Shown: positions 26,825-36,905, numbered from the stretch's first letter. The stretch: 64,000 bases of DNA from Fimbriiglobus sp043785105 (GCA_043785105.1 JAYVXO010000218.1:6647-70646), one strand, 5' to 3'. The notes: generated from the letters alone by a model not told the origin. A program made the numbers and translations.

Positions 26825-27508
26825 ATGAGCGAATGCTGGTTGATAATTGAAACGTCCAGTCGCGGCGGGCAGGTTGGCCTCGCGGTGGACGGCGTGATTG
26901 CGCACAGCGCCCAACTCGACCCCACCCGGCGCAACAACCGGGACTTGGCACCCACGACCAGCGCGCTAATGCAAGTGGGCGGATTCACGCCGAAGCAGCT
27001 TGCGGGCGTGATGGTCAGCCAGGGGCCGGGGAGTTTCACCGGGCTGCGGGTCGGCGTGATGTCGGCGAAGATGTTGGCATACGCGACCGGGTGCAAGCTC
27101 GTCGCAGTTCCGACGTTCTGGGCCATCGCCGCGCAAACCCCGGCACAATTTGAACAGGTCGAAGTGATCGCGGACGGGCTGCAAGGCTTGGTTTACGCGC
27201 AACGGTTTCACCACACTGCTGACCGCTGGGAGGCCGCCGAACCGCTGCACCTCGAACCCGTCACGACCTGGGTAGCGCGGCTGACGCCGGAGGTTTGCGT
27301 CACAGGTCCAGGGGTGATCCTGCACGATGCCATCATTCCCCAGACGATTCCTCGTGCGGAGGTTGCGAACCGTGGACCGGGTTTGCAGGCGCTGTTCCAG
27401 ATCGGGTCGCGGCTGGCACCACTCTCACGCGGCGACCTGATGCAATTGGAGCCACTGTACCTGCGCCCCAGTTCCGCCGAAGAACAAGCCGCCCGTGCCG
27501 GGAAGTGA
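26825..27508 (+). CDS. tsaB: TsaB, subunit of the tRNA t6A37 threonylcarbamoyl transferase complex
   Basis: 227 residues, MSECWLIIETSSRGGQVGLA. The ASKHA-fold N-terminus carries the phosphate-like loop (IETSS), followed by LTPKQLAGVMVSQGPGSFTG-type sequence (FTPKQLAGVMVSQGPGSFTG, LRVGVMSAKMLAYA), the family signature. The C-terminal half is divergent, as usual, and ends PLYLRPSSAEEQAARAGK. TsaB dimerises with TsaD; the partner is not in this window. Transcribed divergently from rnhA; its stop lies within the terminator stem. Confidence 0.9.
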   Translation: MSECWLIIETSSRGGQVGLAVDGVIAHSAQLDPTRRNNRDLAPTTSALMQVGGFTPKQLAGVMVSQGPGSFTGLRVGVMSAKMLAYATGCKLVAVPTFWAIAAQTPAQFEQVEVIADGLQGLVYAQRFHHTADRWEAAEPLHLEPVTTWVARLTPEVCVTGPGVILHDAIIPQTIPRAEVANRGPGLQALFQIGSRLAPLSRGDLMQLEPLYLRPSSAEEQAARAGK

Positions 27509-27551
27509 AACGGCAGCGAGCGTGGGACGATTCCCACGCTCGCTGCCGTTT
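27508..27551. terminator. Bidirectional terminator with 20-base perfect stem
   Basis: Arms 27508-27527 (AAACGGCAGCGAGCGTGGGA) and 27532-27551 are exact inverse copies with loop CGAT. A-rich and T-rich ends lie on the two sides (GTGAAA..., GTTTGGTTTTG). It sits between convergent tsaB and the giant surface-protein gene. Confidence 0.85.
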
Positions 27552-27569
27552 GGTTTTGCCGAACACGTG

Positions 27570-30500
27570 TTACCCGATGAAGATACCACCGAGGAACGCG
27601 GGCTCGAATGGGTTCTGCTCGTCACCAATCTGGCGACGGTTCACGCCGTCTACAAACCGGAGCCGAGACGCGCTACCGGACCCGCTTGCGATCGCAATAT
27701 CCGGGACGCCGTCGCCGTTGCGATCGAAGGACGCCACCCGCACTTCGGAGGTGTACTGGTCCGCCGACCCGCCGGACGGGAACGCCTCGACTTCGAGCTT
27801 CTGGGCTAATGTGACCCCGTCGTAGACCCGGACCAGCGGAGCAGATGGGAAAGCGATCCCGGTCCCGACCACGATGTCCGAGCGGCCGTTGACGTTGGCC
27901 GTGGTGCCGGCGAGGTAAACCCCGCCGGTGTAACTCGGGTCGAAGGCGAAGAAGCTACTGAGCTGCTGGAAGCCGGCGCCGCCCCAGGTTCGCACCTCGG
28001 AGGCCAGCCCGACACCGGGTGCCGTGATGATCTCCGCGATGCCGTCTCCGTTCACGTCCCCGGCACCCACTCGTACCCCGCCGCGGAAGCTGGAGTCGTA
28101 GGCGAAGTAGTCCCCGATTATCAACCCGGTCTTGCCACTGAACACCGTCACCCGTGGGCCGCCACCGGGAGCCGTCCCCGTGATAATGTCGGCGTAGCCG
28201 TCGCCGTCCACGTCGGCGGCGGTCACGTACAGGCCGTTGCGGAAGTCCGGCTCGTAGGCGAAGTAGTTGTAAAGTTCGGCCCCGGTCTTGCCATCGAGTA
28301 CCCGAACTCGTGGCCCACCACCGACACCGGGGACGACGATCAAGTCGTCAATGCCGTCTCCGTTTACGTCTGCTTCCGCAACTCGGACGCCGCCGGTGAA
28401 GGTGGTCTCGTAGACAAAGCTGTCGCTAATTAGAGCATTACTTAGGGCATCGAAGACCTGGACCCGTGGGCCGCCACCGCCGTCGGCGGCCAAGGCGTAC
28501 CGTTTGCGGCCGAGCAACCCGAAGTCGAGGCCCACGTTCAGGTTGTTCGCGCTGATCGAACCCACCGCCACGGTGCGGGTGTAGACCGGCGAGATGCTGG
28601 TCGATTGGAAGCCGTCCGGGGCGGTAATCAGGCGGACCGTATAGGTGCCAGACTGCACGCCGAAGAAGGTGTAGGCACCGCTCGCGTCCGTCGTTTGCGT
28701 CGCAACCTGGGCACCGTTGGCGTCGAACAGGCCCACGACGCCCCCAGCCAATCCGCGTTCAAAGCTCTCTTTCTTGTTGTTACGGTTCACGTCCAAGTAG
28801 ACCGTGCCGGACAGCGACGCGAGACGCAGAACAAACACCTGCGTCGGACGGATTGTGGACCCACTGGTCGTCACGACGGTTTGCGTTCCGTTCGCCAGAA
28901 CCGACCACCCTGGGCGACCCACGACCTGGACTTGGTAACTGCCCGGAGCGAGGCCGCCGAAACTGAACCCACCCGTCGCGCCCGTCACCTGGGTGGCAAT
29001 CACCACACCACCTGGCAGCAGGAGTTGCACAGTCCAACCTTGGGATGGGATGTCTCCTGGGGTCACCGTGAGGCTGCGATCCAGGTCTTCGATGACTTGA
29101 CCCGTCACGACACTTGGGAGGTAGTTGCCGAACAGGAAATCGACCGAGGCCCCGCTCGCCGTGGTGAAGGTCCGCGATGTCGGCGTGGACGCCACGAAGT
29201 TCGGCATCAGCACTTCCTGGACCCGGAAGTTACCTGGGCCGACGCCTGCAATCACGTAGAAGCCGTTGGCATCCGTCGTGGTGGTTCGCACCACTGCGCC
29301 CGTGGCCAAGTTCACGAGTTGAATCGTCCACCCCGCCAAACCCGGTTCGCCGTCCAGCAAGCGGTTACCGTTGAGGTCGTTAAACACCCGACCCGAGACG
29401 TTGATGAGTTGGAAGTCCCCGAAGTTCTGGTTCGGCGTGAGCAACCCACTCGTCGTGGAGATCGGCCCGAGGTTCGGTGTCGTTTGCGTAAAGCCAGGGA
29501 GCGGAGCCTGGTTAACGCGGAACGTACCAGGACCACCCGCCAAGCGGTAGTTCCCGTTGACGTCCGAAACCGACGTGTTCACAACGGCGTTCGACGCGGT
29601 GTTGACCAACTGCAACACTTGGCCTGCCAAGCCGTTCTCACCCGGTTCGCGGATGCCGTTGCCGTTGAGGTCTTCAAACACCAAGCCCGTGAACACCGCC
29701 TCGCGGAACAGGCCGATCGTCAACCCGGTGATCGGCTTGCCACTGGTGACGAAGAAGTCGGCGGGGTTCGGGGTCGTCTGGAAGAAGCCGATCGGATCGG
29801 CCCCCAGGCGGAACGCGATTGGCCCGGCGATCGGCCCGACGTTGGTGAACTGGAAGTTCCCACTGGCATCGGTCGTCGTCGTGAAAACCGGGGCCAAGGT
29901 AACGGAGTTCAGCAACGAGACCGACCCGCCGACCAACCCGACTTCGCCGGGGTCTTGGAGGCCGTTGCCGTTAATGTCTTCAAACGCAAACCCGCTGACC
30001 GTGGTGCGGGTGAACAGCCCGATGTCTTTGCCGCCAATCGTGCCGCCACTGGTCACCAGCGCGGTCGCATCGGGCGACGACTGAGAGTACAGGTTCAACG
30101 GGTTCGTAAACCGCACCAAGTACGGCACGGTGTTGCCTGGGCGTTCGAGCGGGAAGACGGTGGCGAACGAGAAATGTCCACCGGCGTCGCTGTTCACACT
30201 GGCAACGACCGCTTTGTTCCGCGGGTCCAGGAGGGAGACGGTCACGTTCGGAACGAGCGTGGTTTCGCTCGCCTGCCGGATGCCGTCCCCGTTGGTGTCT
30301 TGGTAGACGTCGCCGTTGACGGTCGCCCCGGCGAAGACGCCGATGTTTTGCCCCGCGTTGTTCGCCCCGCTGAAGACACCCGAGTCCGGGAGAACGGACG
30401 AGGTTTGCACAAAGCCCGCTTTATTAACGAGCCGCACGTGGTAGGTGCCGGCCTTCAACGTAGTCACCTGGTCCCCAAAGGTGTACGCCCCGTTCGCTCC

Positions 30501-33500
30501 GGTCGTCGTCGTCAGGAACAGGTTATTGGCGGCGTCGAAAAGTTGGACGACCCAGTTCGCTTTGCCGACCTCGGTGTTGTTAAACGCACCATCGCCGTTG
30601 GTGTCGCCGAACACGGTCCCACTGATCTGGCCCAGTTGGAACAGGCCCACGCGGGTGTTCTTCTGGTTCGCCGCATCCGTGAAGTTGACCCCGCTAAACA
30701 CCGGGCCGGTCTGGACCGGAGCCTCGGTCATCTGGAACCCGGCTTTGGAGATCTGAACACGGTACCCAGCCGGGAACGGTGCGTTCGGACCCACTAAAGT
30801 GGGACGGAGTGGGCCGACGCCTAGGAACGTGTAGTTCCCGTTGACATCCGTGGTCGTGGTGGAGACCAAGGTGTCCGTAGCGTTCAACGTACCGGCTGGC
30901 GCGATGAGCGAGACGGTGAAGCCGACGCTCGGGTTCTCGCCCGTGTCGAACGCGCCGTTTCCGTTGGCATCGACGTAGGATTTCCCGTTGATCGAGATGC
31001 GGCGGAAGACGTACATGTCCAGGTTGTTCAACGTCTTCGATTGGTTCATCACCTGCGTGATCGGCGCGCTGGTGAAGTAGTATTTCGTCGTCTTGTCGAT
31101 CAACACCGTGCTGGCGTCGGCGGGCTGGAAGGTGTAGGTCGAGTCCGGCAAGCTCCGGAACACCCACTCGCCGGTTACGGACGTGGTGGTGTTAGCAAAC
31201 TGCACGGGACCGTTGACCGGCGCGATGTCGAACGCCAGGACCACGGCCCCCGCCAACTTGGTGTCGCCAGGGGTGTCGTTGACACCGTTGCCGGTTTGGT
31301 CTTCGTACACGAGACCGCGAATGTAAGGGCGGATTTGAACTTGCCAAATGCCCCGGCCAAACGTCGCCGCACTCAGGACGCCCGTCGTGGTGTTCAACTT
31401 CACGTCCCGGACCATCACGTCCGGGAGTTGCCCGGCGGTAATGTCCGAACCAGTCGCCGTCGCCCCGCCACTGGTGCCGAACAATCGGGTCCAAGTCGGC
31501 GTGGTCGATGTCGGGTCTGTGAGCTTCCAAACGCCCACGCTAGTCCCGATGTAAAGGTCATCGTCCGTCTGGAACGTCGGGCTGGTCGGGTTCCCCGGTT
31601 GTACGTTCAACTGTCGCGGGTCGAGCGCCAGAGAGAACACGCGGTAGCCCTGCGCCTCGGCGACCGTTTCCGGCAGGTTCCCGGAAATGTCGGTCCACGT
31701 TTCACCGGCGTTGATGCTCCGCCAAACGCGGCCCCCGCCAGATGCGTCGCCCGACGTGTCGCAGGTGATGTAAACGATCCGGGCATCAGTCGGGTCAACC
31801 GTGATGCTCGTAATGATGCCGCGCAGCGAGTTCGGGTCGGGCACGGACTGACCGCCCATCGAGGGCGGCAGCAGGTGGTTGATCACGCCGGGGGAAACGT
31901 CCCGCCACGGGGGCAGGGGAACGTTTTCGAGCCGCCCGTTCCAGCGGTACAGGGCCGGGCCGCCGTAAGCCCCCAAGAACGGATCCTGCCACCGGTTCCG
32001 GACCGCGACGTAGATCGGGTATAACGAAGGGGATCGACCGTTGGAAATGGCTGTGATCGTCGGGTTTTGGGATGCGACGATGCCGTTGCCGCCGAAGACG
32101 GACCCGCCGAAAATGGGCGGGACGCCGAACGTGACGAACGGCAAGTCGGGACCGAATTGGGTCCAGTTCTGCCCGCCGTCGGTGCTGGAGTTCACGGCGT
32201 TCGTGCCCAGGAACAGCCGGGACTCGTTCACGTCCAGTGGCGAGAGCTGCGGCGACGGGTCGGCCGCGAGCGCCGGGTACACGTTCACGGCGATCGGGTT
32301 GACCAGCCCGTTCGTGCTCGTGGTCCAGGTCGCCCCGCCGTCCACGGACCGCTGGAACAGCCCGCCGGCGTTCACGTCATACGCCGACTGGTTGCTGACC
32401 CGGTAAACCCGTTGCGGGTTGATCGGGCTGAAAATAACGGTGCCGCCGGACCCACGGGCGCCGGCGCCGGCGAGTGGATCCCACCCGTACAAGTCCTTGT
32501 AGCTTTGGGCCTCGCCGGGGGTCGTGCTCGTGGGCGAGAACGGGCCGTTGTCCTGGAACGTCGCGCTGCCGTTGAGGTACGTGCCGCCGATCACGCGGTT
32601 GTCGTCCCGTGGTGCCAAGCCGCTGGAGAAGAACTCGCCCACGCCCAAGGCCGTCGGACCCGTCGTCCCGTTCAAGTTGACCAGCGCCAAGTTGTTCGTC
32701 AAGTAGTTGGCGCTGGTCGTCGATGTCGGGTCCGCACTCGGCGTTTGCAGTCGATAAACGCCGGATTCGGTGGCGATGAGCAGCCGGCCGGGGTTAATGG
32801 GACGCTGGTTCACGTCCTTCGCGCCGGTGTTATCGAACCGCATGTCGCGGATGACTTGATAGCCCTCCCCGAACGTGGACGGGATCGTGAGGTTCACCCA
32901 CACCGGGGGGTTCGTCGCGGCATTGTCGGGGTCGTAATCGGCGTTCGTCAACACTTGAATCGAACCGGCGCCCCGGCCGCCGACGAAAATCCGGTTCGGG
33001 TTGGTCGGGTCCGCGAGAAGGATCAAGTTGTAAGCGTTGAGAACGTTGGAAATCCCGGCCGCGGTCGAGCCGACGGCGCCGGGGAACGGGTCCAGCCGCC
33101 GGAAGTTGATCCCCGAGTCGTCCGACCGGAACAGTTGGTTCGCCGGCCCGCTCGTCGAGGACAGCACGTAAATTCGGCTCGGCTGGGTCGGCGTCCCGAG
33201 TCCGAACGCCAACCGAATCGACGTGAGCGAGTTACCCGGAACCTGTGTGCTCGTTCCGCCGAGTGCGATCGAGAAGTTAATCGCGTTCGGGTTTGGCTGT
33301 GGGCCGCCGGTCGTGTTCAAGAAGTTCGACGATCGGTAGACGCCCGATACTTGGCCCGCCCCGCCGACCGCGATGTACCCGACGGCCGGGTTCGTCGGGT
33401 CGAGCATGAAGTCCGTAACCGGCACCGTGAGCGGGGTGCCGGTAATGTTCGTGGAGACGTTTTCCCAGGTCACGCCGGCATCGAGCGAGCGGTAGACACC

Positions 33501-34241
33501 GCTGAACGGCGCGGTGCCGTAGGTGGATGTCGCGCCGCGGTTGAACACCGCGAACACGATGTTCGGGTCGGTCGGGTGGAAGACGAATTTCGTGAACCCG
33601 CCGCCGTCGAAATCGTTGCCGGGGCCTTTAATCAGGAGCCACGTCGTACCGCCGTCCGCACTGCGTAAGATCCCGCGACCCGCGAAGCTGTTGCCTTGTT
33701 GGTAGCTGAGTGGGGCCACGAAGAATTGCTCGCCGAACGCTTCACCCGTACCCGCCAGCACGATGTTCTTGTTGAACGGCGAGACGTTGATGGTCCCGAT
33801 GTTCAGCGTGCGGTTTTGATCGACGCCGCCCCAGGTGCTGGGGGGCAAGTTGTCCGTCAGGAATTTCCAGGTCTGGCCGCCGTCGGTCGTCTTCGCCACC
33901 CCGCCGCCGGGTGACCCGACGTAGTACGTGTTCCAATCCGCGAAGGTCGGGTCGGCGGGGTTGGTCGGCCCCGCGTAGGTCGGGTTCGACACATCGAAGG
34001 GAATCGGCGTGCTCACAATACTCGAGATGCGGCCCGCCGTGGTGATCGTCGGGTTGGCGGGGGAAACCCCTTCGATCACGCCCGGTCCGATAGGCTTGAA
34101 CCCGGTACCGGCCAGTTGAATACTGCTCGACGGAACGGTCCGGTCCTCAAGCTGCTCGACACGAAGTGCCGACCGTGCCGGCGCTGCGGACGACAACCGT
34201 GTCCAGGATCGGGATCGCAGCAAGGGAGTGAGGCTGGCCAT
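27570..34241 (-). CDS. Giant surface protein: BNR-like propeller, nine SdrD-like repeats, FG-GAP repeats
   Basis: Taken from ATG 34241 (MASLTPLLRSRSWTRLSSAA); a GTG four codons upstream is possible. 2,223 residues. Residues about 25-40 (LRVEQLEDRTVPSSS) form the planctomycete N-terminal LExLEDRxVPS motif of surface or exported proteins. About 90-1000 resembles sialidase/sortilin-type propellers with Asp-box motifs (KTTDGGQTWKF, RSADGGTTWLL, RSVDGGATWTT, RSINAGETWTD). About 1010-1830 holds nine SdrD/Cna-B-like units (GxVFEDLNGNGIREPGENGL type). About 1850-2220 has five FG-GAP/VCBS-like units (ADVNGDGIDDLIVVPGVGGG). It is likely cell-surface and calcium-binding. No sortase or autotransporter signal is seen at the C-terminus, which ends on the last FG-GAP unit. 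Confidence 0.9.
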   Translation of the reverse strand: MASLTPLLRSRSWTRLSSAAPARSALRVEQLEDRTVPSSSIQLAGTGFKPIGPGVIEGVSPANPTITTAGRISSIVSTPIPFDVSNPTYAGPTNPADPTFADWNTYYVGSPGGGVAKTTDGGQTWKFLTDNLPPSTWGGVDQNRTLNIGTINVSPFNKNIVLAGTGEAFGEQFFVAPLSYQQGNSFAGRGILRSADGGTTWLLIKGPGNDFDGGGFTKFVFHPTDPNIVFAVFNRGATSTYGTAPFSGVYRSLDAGVTWENVSTNITGTPLTVPVTDFMLDPTNPAVGYIAVGGAGQVSGVYRSSNFLNTTGGPQPNPNAINFSIALGGTSTQVPGNSLTSIRLAFGLGTPTQPSRIYVLSSTSGPANQLFRSDDSGINFRRLDPFPGAVGSTAAGISNVLNAYNLILLADPTNPNRIFVGGRGAGSIQVLTNADYDPDNAATNPPVWVNLTIPSTFGEGYQVIRDMRFDNTGAKDVNQRPINPGRLLIATESGVYRLQTPSADPTSTTSANYLTNNLALVNLNGTTGPTALGVGEFFSSGLAPRDDNRVIGGTYLNGSATFQDNGPFSPTSTTPGEAQSYKDLYGWDPLAGAGARGSGGTVIFSPINPQRVYRVSNQSAYDVNAGGLFQRSVDGGATWTTSTNGLVNPIAVNVYPALAADPSPQLSPLDVNESRLFLGTNAVNSSTDGGQNWTQFGPDLPFVTFGVPPIFGGSVFGGNGIVASQNPTITAISNGRSPSLYPIYVAVRNRWQDPFLGAYGGPALYRWNGRLENVPLPPWRDVSPGVINHLLPPSMGGQSVPDPNSLRGIITSITVDPTDARIVYITCDTSGDASGGGRVWRSINAGETWTDISGNLPETVAEAQGYRVFSLALDPRQLNVQPGNPTSPTFQTDDDLYIGTSVGVWKLTDPTSTTPTWTRLFGTSGGATATGSDITAGQLPDVMVRDVKLNTTTGVLSAATFGRGIWQVQIRPYIRGLVYEDQTGNGVNDTPGDTKLAGAVVLAFDIAPVNGPVQFANTTTSVTGEWVFRSLPDSTYTFQPADASTVLIDKTTKYYFTSAPITQVMNQSKTLNNLDMYVFRRISINGKSYVDANGNGAFDTGENPSVGFTVSLIAPAGTLNATDTLVSTTTTDVNGNYTFLGVGPLRPTLVGPNAPFPAGYRVQISKAGFQMTEAPVQTGPVFSGVNFTDAANQKNTRVGLFQLGQISGTVFGDTNGDGAFNNTEVGKANWVVQLFDAANNLFLTTTTGANGAYTFGDQVTTLKAGTYHVRLVNKAGFVQTSSVLPDSGVFSGANNAGQNIGVFAGATVNGDVYQDTNGDGIRQASETTLVPNVTVSLLDPRNKAVVASVNSDAGGHFSFATVFPLERPGNTVPYLVRFTNPLNLYSQSSPDATALVTSGGTIGGKDIGLFTRTTVSGFAFEDINGNGLQDPGEVGLVGGSVSLLNSVTLAPVFTTTTDASGNFQFTNVGPIAGPIAFRLGADPIGFFQTTPNPADFFVTSGKPITGLTIGLFREAVFTGLVFEDLNGNGIREPGENGLAGQVLQLVNTASNAVVNTSVSDVNGNYRLAGGPGTFRVNQAPLPGFTQTTPNLGPISTTSGLLTPNQNFGDFQLINVSGRVFNDLNGNRLLDGEPGLAGWTIQLVNLATGAVVRTTTTDANGFYVIAGVGPGNFRVQEVLMPNFVASTPTSRTFTTASGASVDFLFGNYLPSVVTGQVIEDLDRSLTVTPGDIPSQGWTVQLLLPGGVVIATQVTGATGGFSFGGLAPGSYQVQVVGRPGWSVLANGTQTVVTTSGSTIRPTQVFVLRLASLSGTVYLDVNRNNKKESFERGLAGGVVGLFDANGAQVATQTTDASGAYTFFGVQSGTYTVRLITAPDGFQSTSISPVYTRTVAVGSISANNLNVGLDFGLLGRKRYALAADGGGGPRVQVFDALSNALISDSFVYETTFTGGVRVAEADVNGDGIDDLIVVPGVGGGPRVRVLDGKTGAELYNYFAYEPDFRNGLYVTAADVDGDGYADIITGTAPGGGPRVTVFSGKTGLIIGDYFAYDSSFRGGVRVGAGDVNGDGIAEIITAPGVGLASEVRTWGGAGFQQLSSFFAFDPSYTGGVYLAGTTANVNGRSDIVVGTGIAFPSAPLVRVYDGVTLAQKLEVEAFPSGGSADQYTSEVRVASFDRNGDGVPDIAIASGSGSASRLRFVDGVNRRQIGDEQNPFEPAFLGGIFIG

Positions 34242-34728
34242 CAGAGGAACCACCCTTAAGAGAAAAACGGGTATGAAATCCTAACGGGAAGGGGAAATCC
34301 CCTTCATCAGGCAGGTGAGATTACAGGTCGTCCGCCCACCGATTGCGTGGTCGGCCTTCATTCAGACGAGGCCGTACCCGCAATAGTTGTGCAAATCCTC
34401 TGCTGCCCTCACTCCACACTGACCAACCCGTCCGTGAACGTGTCGAGAGTTTAGTGATAGCTTAAAAGACGAACGGCCCACTGTCAGGCTACCTGCCCCC
34501 AGGGAAGTGATCTAAGTCGAAGTGGGAATTGCATTTATTGCTGTGCTGCGAAAAGCCCGTGCCACCCGATCGACAGGTTCAAGTTGGGTAAACGAGTTAA
34601 TCCGTGCGGCCTGTCCTGAGAAGCGCGAAACTCGCCGAAAAATTCTAACTCGACTCACTGGCGAAGGCCCAGGCGGTCGAACCGGCGGACGCCACAGCGC
34701 GAAACTCGCCGAAAAATTCTAACTCGAC
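34242..34728. other. 487-base intergenic region with a 36-base direct repeat
   Basis: No gene is supported. The only notable feature is the direct repeat at 34622-34657 and 34696-34731. Short open frames across it are composition artefacts. The AAGGG and promoter of the giant gene lie at its left end. Confidence 0.55.
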
Positions 34729-34731
34729 TCA
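34622..34731. repeat. Direct repeat spanning the 3' end of the DUF6585-like gene
   Basis: A 36-base sequence starting AGCGCGAAACTCGCCGAAAA occurs at 34622-34657 and again at 34696-34731, 74 bases apart. The second copy ends on the stop codon of the leftward gene 34729-35544. It is therefore a duplication of sequence just beyond, and overlapping, a gene end. Confidence 0.8.
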
Positions 34732-35544
34732 AGTCACAAGCCGTCGCGCTTCGGTGAGCCACGCGAGCGCCAGATGTGGGTTCGGCAGGACTTCCAGTGC
34801 TTGGGCGATTGTTACGACCTTGGCCCCTTTATACTTCACGATAACGCTCTTGGCACGGAGTTCGATGCTTTGGATGTCTCGCCACGCAATCACGGTTTTG
34901 TCCGTCTTCAAGCCTTTTTCGGTGATGGTCCAGATGCCAAACACGAGCGGTTCACCGGCCTGTCTGGCGGCTAAAAAGCGTGGCCACAGAATGCGAAACG
35001 TCGCCCGTTGAATCCGTTCGGTTAATTCGGGATACTCCGCAAGTGCCGGTGTGAATTTCGCCTGAACCCCGTCGGCCCGGCGGACGTGAATGGCGGCTTG
35101 GCTGATTTGGAACACGGGCGAATCGACGACGACCCAACAATCGCGGATTTGCCCCTCGTCGTCGCGCTGCACGACAACCGCGCCTTGCTCCGTTTTCAAC
35201 TTGATCTCTTCGATTTCGTCCCACGGGTACGATTCGATTTCGCTACGCTGCAATCGCATGATGCCGTTCGGGTAGAACAGCACTCGCAGCCCACGGGTGT
35301 TGTAAAGATGCCGCAGAATCGAGAATCCCGTCAGTGGCGGTGCGAATAAGACCAGAAACGAGATATGATCGAGTCCCCACAAACCCTGGTCCCACGCCAC
35401 GATATTTGCACCGACCCCGTAGGCTAACAGCAATAATCCCAAGCCGAACTTCGCCCAAAAACGCTTCGGGCTAACGCTAAACAGCGCATCCGGTTCGCCA
35501 AGTTCTTCCCGACACCGTTCGAGCGGACTGAGGGTTTCGATCAC
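34729..35544 (-). CDS. DUF6585-like membrane protein
   Basis: Taken from GTG 35542-35544 (MIETLSPLERCREELGEPDA), because AGGA lies nine bases upstream and the frame further up runs through a repeat; 271 residues. Two membrane helices lie at about 35-55 (FGLGLLLLAYGVGANIVAW) and 65-85. Soluble beta-rich sequence follows with GLRVLFYPNGIMRLQRSEIE and YPWDEIEEIKLKTEQGAVVV, the bacterial-PH-like pattern of DUF6585/YcxB-type proteins. A second related half (WTITEKGLKTDKTVIAWRDI) suggests two PH-like repeats. Function unknown. Confidence 0.65.
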   Translation of the reverse strand: MIETLSPLERCREELGEPDALFSVSPKRFWAKFGLGLLLLAYGVGANIVAWDQGLWGLDHISFLVLFAPPLTGFSILRHLYNTRGLRVLFYPNGIMRLQRSEIESYPWDEIEEIKLKTEQGAVVVQRDDEGQIRDCWVVVDSPVFQISQAAIHVRRADGVQAKFTPALAEYPELTERIQRATFRILWPRFLAARQAGEPLVFGIWTITEKGLKTDKTVIAWRDIQSIELRAKSVIVKYKGAKVVTIAQALEVLPNPHLALAWLTEARRLVT

Positions 35545-35611
35545 CGAACGGTTCCTGAAACAAATGATACGGACCCCTGCAATTGCACCACATCGGTATA
35601 ATATCACCCGG

Positions 35612-35702
35612 TGAGTAGTGGATGGTGGTCGGTGGATCGTGGTTAGAAAAAATCTTTCTTCGCTCTTCCTATCCACTAACCCCTATCCACTATCCACTAC
35701 TG
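35612..35702. repeat. GAGTAGTGGATGGTGG / CCACTATCCACTACT inverted repeat
   Basis: The left part (35612-35645) and right part (35678-35702) are imperfect inverse copies. It lies directly upstream of the DAHP synthase ribosome binding site. Related to 15123-15250. Confidence 0.6.
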
Positions 35703-35712
35703 GAGCACTTTG

Positions 35713-36729
35713 ATGTTGATCGTGATGCGGTCCGACGCGACGCCGGGTCAGATTGATCGGGTTGTGAGTGTGATTCAAGCGCAAGGGATCACCGCCCACC
35801 CGCTGCCGGGTGCGACCCGCACCGCGATCGGGATGACGGGGAACACCGGCGCCGTGGACAAGTCGTTATTCGAGGTGTTGCCCGGCGTGGAAGAAGCGAT
35901 CCGTGTCACCAAGCCGTATAAGCTCGCCAGCCGTGAAATGCACCGCGACGATACGGTCATTACAATGAAGCAAGGGACCGTGGGGCCGAAGACGTTCACC
36001 GTGATTGCCGGACCCTGTTCGGTGGAGAACGAAACGCTCATCATCAACATGGCCGAACACCTGATGAACCGGGGCGTAAAGTTCCTGCGGGCCGGGGCGT
36101 TCAAACCGCGAACCAGCCCGTATGCCTTCCAGGGGATGGGTCTCGAAGGACTGAAGATTCTCAAAAAAGCACGCGACAAGACCGGCATCGGCATCGTGAC
36201 GGAACTGATGGACACCGAGTACGCCGACGCGGTCGAAGAAGCGTCCGACATCATCCAAATCGGCACGCGCAATATGCAGAACTTCAGCTTGCTGAAGCGG
36301 GTCGGTAAAACCCGCAAGCCAGTGTTGTTGAAACGCGGAATGAGTGCGACGTTGGAAGAATGGCTGATGGCCGCCGAGTACATCATGGCCGGGGGCAACT
36401 ACCAAGTGATCCTGTGCGAGCGCGGCGTCCGCACCTTCTCCGACCACAGCCGCAACACGCTCGATTTGTCCGTGATCCCGCCCGCGAAGGCGCTGTCGCA
36501 CCTGCCCGTCTTCGTGGACCCCAGCCACGGCACCGGCAAGCGCGCCTACGTCCCCGCCATGAGCCTCGCCGCCCTCGCCTCCGGCGCCGACGGCATCATC
36601 GTCGAAGCCCACCCCGAACCCGACAAAGCGTTGTCCGACGGCGCCCAGTCCCTCGACTACGCCGGCCTAGACAAGGTGCTAGCGCAACTGAAACAAATCG
36701 CCCCGATCTTGGGGCGCGAGATGAAGTAG
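35713..36729 (+). CDS. aroF: 3-deoxy-7-phosphoheptulonate synthase (DAHP synthase, type I-beta)
   Basis: Start ATG 35713 with GGAG seven bases upstream; the TTG just before is not needed. 338 residues. The N-terminal roughly 70-residue ferredoxin-like regulatory domain (MLIVMRSDATPGQIDRVVSV) is followed by the barrel: FTVIAGPCSVENE, RAGAFKPRTSPYAFQGMG, IGTRNMQNFSLLK, KPVLLKRGMSATLEEWLMAA, LCERGVRTF and FVDPSHGTGKRAYVPAMSLA. The barrel carries the metal-binding Cys, His, Glu and Asp. It condenses PEP and erythrose-4-phosphate as the first step of the shikimate pathway. The ACT-like N-domain is the usual site of aromatic amino acid feedback in this class. Confidence 0.95.
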   Translation: MLIVMRSDATPGQIDRVVSVIQAQGITAHPLPGATRTAIGMTGNTGAVDKSLFEVLPGVEEAIRVTKPYKLASREMHRDDTVITMKQGTVGPKTFTVIAGPCSVENETLIINMAEHLMNRGVKFLRAGAFKPRTSPYAFQGMGLEGLKILKKARDKTGIGIVTELMDTEYADAVEEASDIIQIGTRNMQNFSLLKRVGKTRKPVLLKRGMSATLEEWLMAAEYIMAGGNYQVILCERGVRTFSDHSRNTLDLSVIPPAKALSHLPVFVDPSHGTGKRAYVPAMSLAALASGADGIIVEAHPEPDKALSDGAQSLDYAGLDKVLAQLKQIAPILGREMK

Positions 36730-36905
36730 AAAGCAGGTTCGATGGACTTAGGATCGGTGCAAAAATAACTTCCGTGCCAATTGCCGTTGCTAAATGTGGG
36801 ATAACGATCATGTGTATTGGCGGATTTCGGTTCCTTCGTATGGGCCGTCTTGGTTTTGTGCCTGAAGGGGCACCGGAGTGTAGGGTGACTGTGAAAATGC
36901 TCTAA

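Noticed and set aside
28605..30797. 730-codon open frame on the plus strand
   Set aside because: It is the antisense of the giant surface-protein gene. It is highly Arg/Gly/Asp rich with no start signal, and it follows the GC bias of the other strand.
34522..34722. 66-codon frame on the plus strand
   Set aside because: Half of it is the direct repeat; no start signal and atypical codon use.
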